64,000 nt of DNA from the NCBI RefSeq assembly GCF_018991925.1, contig NW_024726235.1:3406259-3470258 (forward strand). Direction: 5' to 3'. This DNA comes from Homarus americanus (lineage: Eukaryota > Arthropoda > Malacostraca > Decapoda > Nephropidae). Shown here piece after piece: positions 62,170 to 64,000 of the stretch. The position numbers and the translations under genes are program-made. The notes under the pieces were generated by a model. That model was not told the DNA's origin. It made no database searches and saw nothing but the letters and a program-made list of their open reading frames with translations. Within the stretch, counting starts at the first letter, position 1. Each line of letters begins with the position of its first letter.

Positions 62170-64000
62170 AAATCAAATTTACACAGTGAATCATGTTGCA
62201 GAGTAGACAAACATAATACAAAAGTACACTAGACATGAGTGTTTGTCAGCATATACACAGTAAGAGTTATATACAAATGTTGATGACCAACTGCAAGTAA
62301 TCTGGCTCTGCTACATTACATACAGATGCATTACTAGAGTAATGCTAGCCATTAATGAGTAATCATCATAAATGGTTAACTTTAAAATCAGACTAGCAGC
62401 ACCAAATTCTTTAGTGTTTTAACGGATGTTCTATAATCATCGAGGCAGCATACGGCATTTACAAAAATATTAAGAAACACAGTCACTATGTATACTGCTG
62501 AACACAAGTGTAATAAAATTTTCACTCACTTCTGGAAGATCCTTGCCTTAATGTTGCTCTAATATATATATATATATTTTTATATATATATATATGTATA
62601 TTTTTTTCATTTTTTTGCAAAAATAAAGAGCTGAAAGTTTAACAGTACATTCTGTTATTCATGTTTGTGGAACATTCATTCTTCAACTATTACACTGTAT
62701 GTGCTGTGGGTGATGTAACAGAGAGTTACTAAACATATTCAGTTTACTACTAGTAGTGAATCATCATATACATCACTATGTATCAGTCAGTAAACTGTAG
62801 TTGCATTCATTAAAAGTATATAAGCATCTGAAGTATCAGGTACAGAAATTAATCTAAGATTTCTGTCAGACAAACAGCAAGCCCAGAGTGAAAAGGCAAT
62901 AGGCTGACAATCATCCTGTATAATACAATATCACCTAGTTTTAAAAAGATTAAATCAGTCACTCATATCTGTCAGCCATCTAAGAGCAACATGTAAAAGC
63001 TACATGAATACTAAATAAAATTTATCGAATTCAAAACTAATTGAACATTTTTCCATTTTGACCCATCCATCCACACATTAATCTAAAAAGATTGTAACCA
63101 ATGACCTAATCCAATAGGAAAACCTCTTGGTCAAATTAACATACATCTTAAATCTGAGAATGTTTACCCCAGGTTGAGATCGTGAGAAACTATGGTTTTC
63201 CTTACACTGTATTCATAGGAAATAGAGATGCTTCGGAAACACACTATTAAGGCCTACCTGGAAACCATTTCCAAGACATGAGCAAAGGCCCCACCAGTAT
63301 GCGGCTAAAGCATGATCCCACTGACTGCCACAACAGCTTATGGGTGTAGTAGATATGCAAAACAATGTAATAATACAATGTTGACAAATTAAGAAAATAC
63401 ATCTAAATACAATAACTTCACCAAAGATTCGGGGAGCAATTCAGATATTCTGAAATGATATAATACAGTGTAATAGGAACTGGGCCAGCCAAATTAATCT
63501 TAAATTGTACATTTTAGTCAACATCACATTATCAACAGGTTCCCACTTAGCTTATATGAAAGCACAATCAACTTCTTTAATGATTATATCAGAATTGAGG
63601 TACAGTATCATTCAAATGATTCATCATCATTCCCACCTATAAAACCACTTAGGGTGTCAGCTATACTACACGAGTCCAATTTTAGTAGTACATGTAATTT
63701 AAATATCAGTCAATATAAGCCTTTTCCAATAAATCTAAATGACCTATAAATTTTACTTTGCATCACATTTAAAAATATGGTGTTCAGATAAAAGTATAAT
63801 GTCCTTAAAAAGTACGTGCATCTGTCTACAATAAGAACAATTACAAAAGAACACATAGTGATTACTAATACAAGCACATCAACTGCTCAAGATTGTATTA
63901 AACATGAAGGCCGTCACACAATGATGATCACCTTGGTGAACAATCATGGTCACCATCATCTTTGTTATAATGATGTAACATGTTGCTACATTTAATAAGC
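62170..64000. other. AT-rich downstream region, no gene supported
   Basis: Single-copy-looking, AT-rich sequence with no open frame above 60 codons, apart from an interrupted TA repeat at 62562-62600. The composition is compatible with a long 3'UTR of a gene transcribed from the right, but no stop codon, poly(A) signal and coding exon could be combined, so this is speculation. Confidence 0.45.

Overview
The window looks like a nuclear scaffold piece from an arthropod, most likely a decapod crustacean. The reasons are a canonical TATA plus arthropod TCAGT initiator, spliced exons with GT-AG borders, a 30-kb first intron, a very high density of CA, GA and AT microsatellites and minisatellites, and non-LTR and Tigger-type transposon remnants. 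The taxon is inferred from these features, not from a database match.

One protein-coding gene can be supported, on the + strand. It starts at a TATA/Inr promoter (about 5902-5937) and ends at a stop at 57437-57439, with a poly(A) signal near 58453. I assembled seven coding exons by eye: 5959-6022, 36394-36412 (a 19-nt microexon), 37717-37832, 41473-43707, 44613-44729, 47538-48016 and 56156-57439. All six splice junctions keep the reading frame and the coding length is an exact multiple of three (4314 nt, 1437 residues). The product is a secreted precursor. It has a signal peptide, no cysteine in the mature part, many Lys/Arg cleavage-type sites, a Pro/Ser tandem-repeat domain, and a short peptide module present in at least three copies just after basic sites. 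I do not recognise the family. It is the best candidate in the window for an undescribed system: a multi-peptide prohormone-like or matrix precursor.

Layout: 1-364 is a 34-bp minisatellite. 365-5880 is intergenic DNA with simple repeats. 5902-6022 is the promoter and exon 1. 6023-36393 is intron 1, full of simple and satellite repeats, two copies of a probable tRNA-derived SINE and a 25-bp-arm hairpin. 36394-57439 holds the other exons. Introns in this part contain two inverted-repeat (MITE-like) elements, a perfect 35-bp palindrome, a degraded Tigger/pogo element with an adjoining LINE fragment, and two antisense 5'-truncated LINE copies, one flanked by a 31-bp direct repeat. They also hold a 0.74-kb CA/CCTTCC compound repeat and a 30-bp minisatellite.

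Downstream of the gene, 58.57-61.05 kb is a TTTCCCATTTTC minisatellite with a 261-bp higher-order repeat, followed by a 1-kb G-rich minisatellite at 61.14-62.11 kb. From 62.17 kb to the end is AT-rich single-copy-looking sequence with no gene that I can support. No tRNA, rRNA or CRISPR was found.
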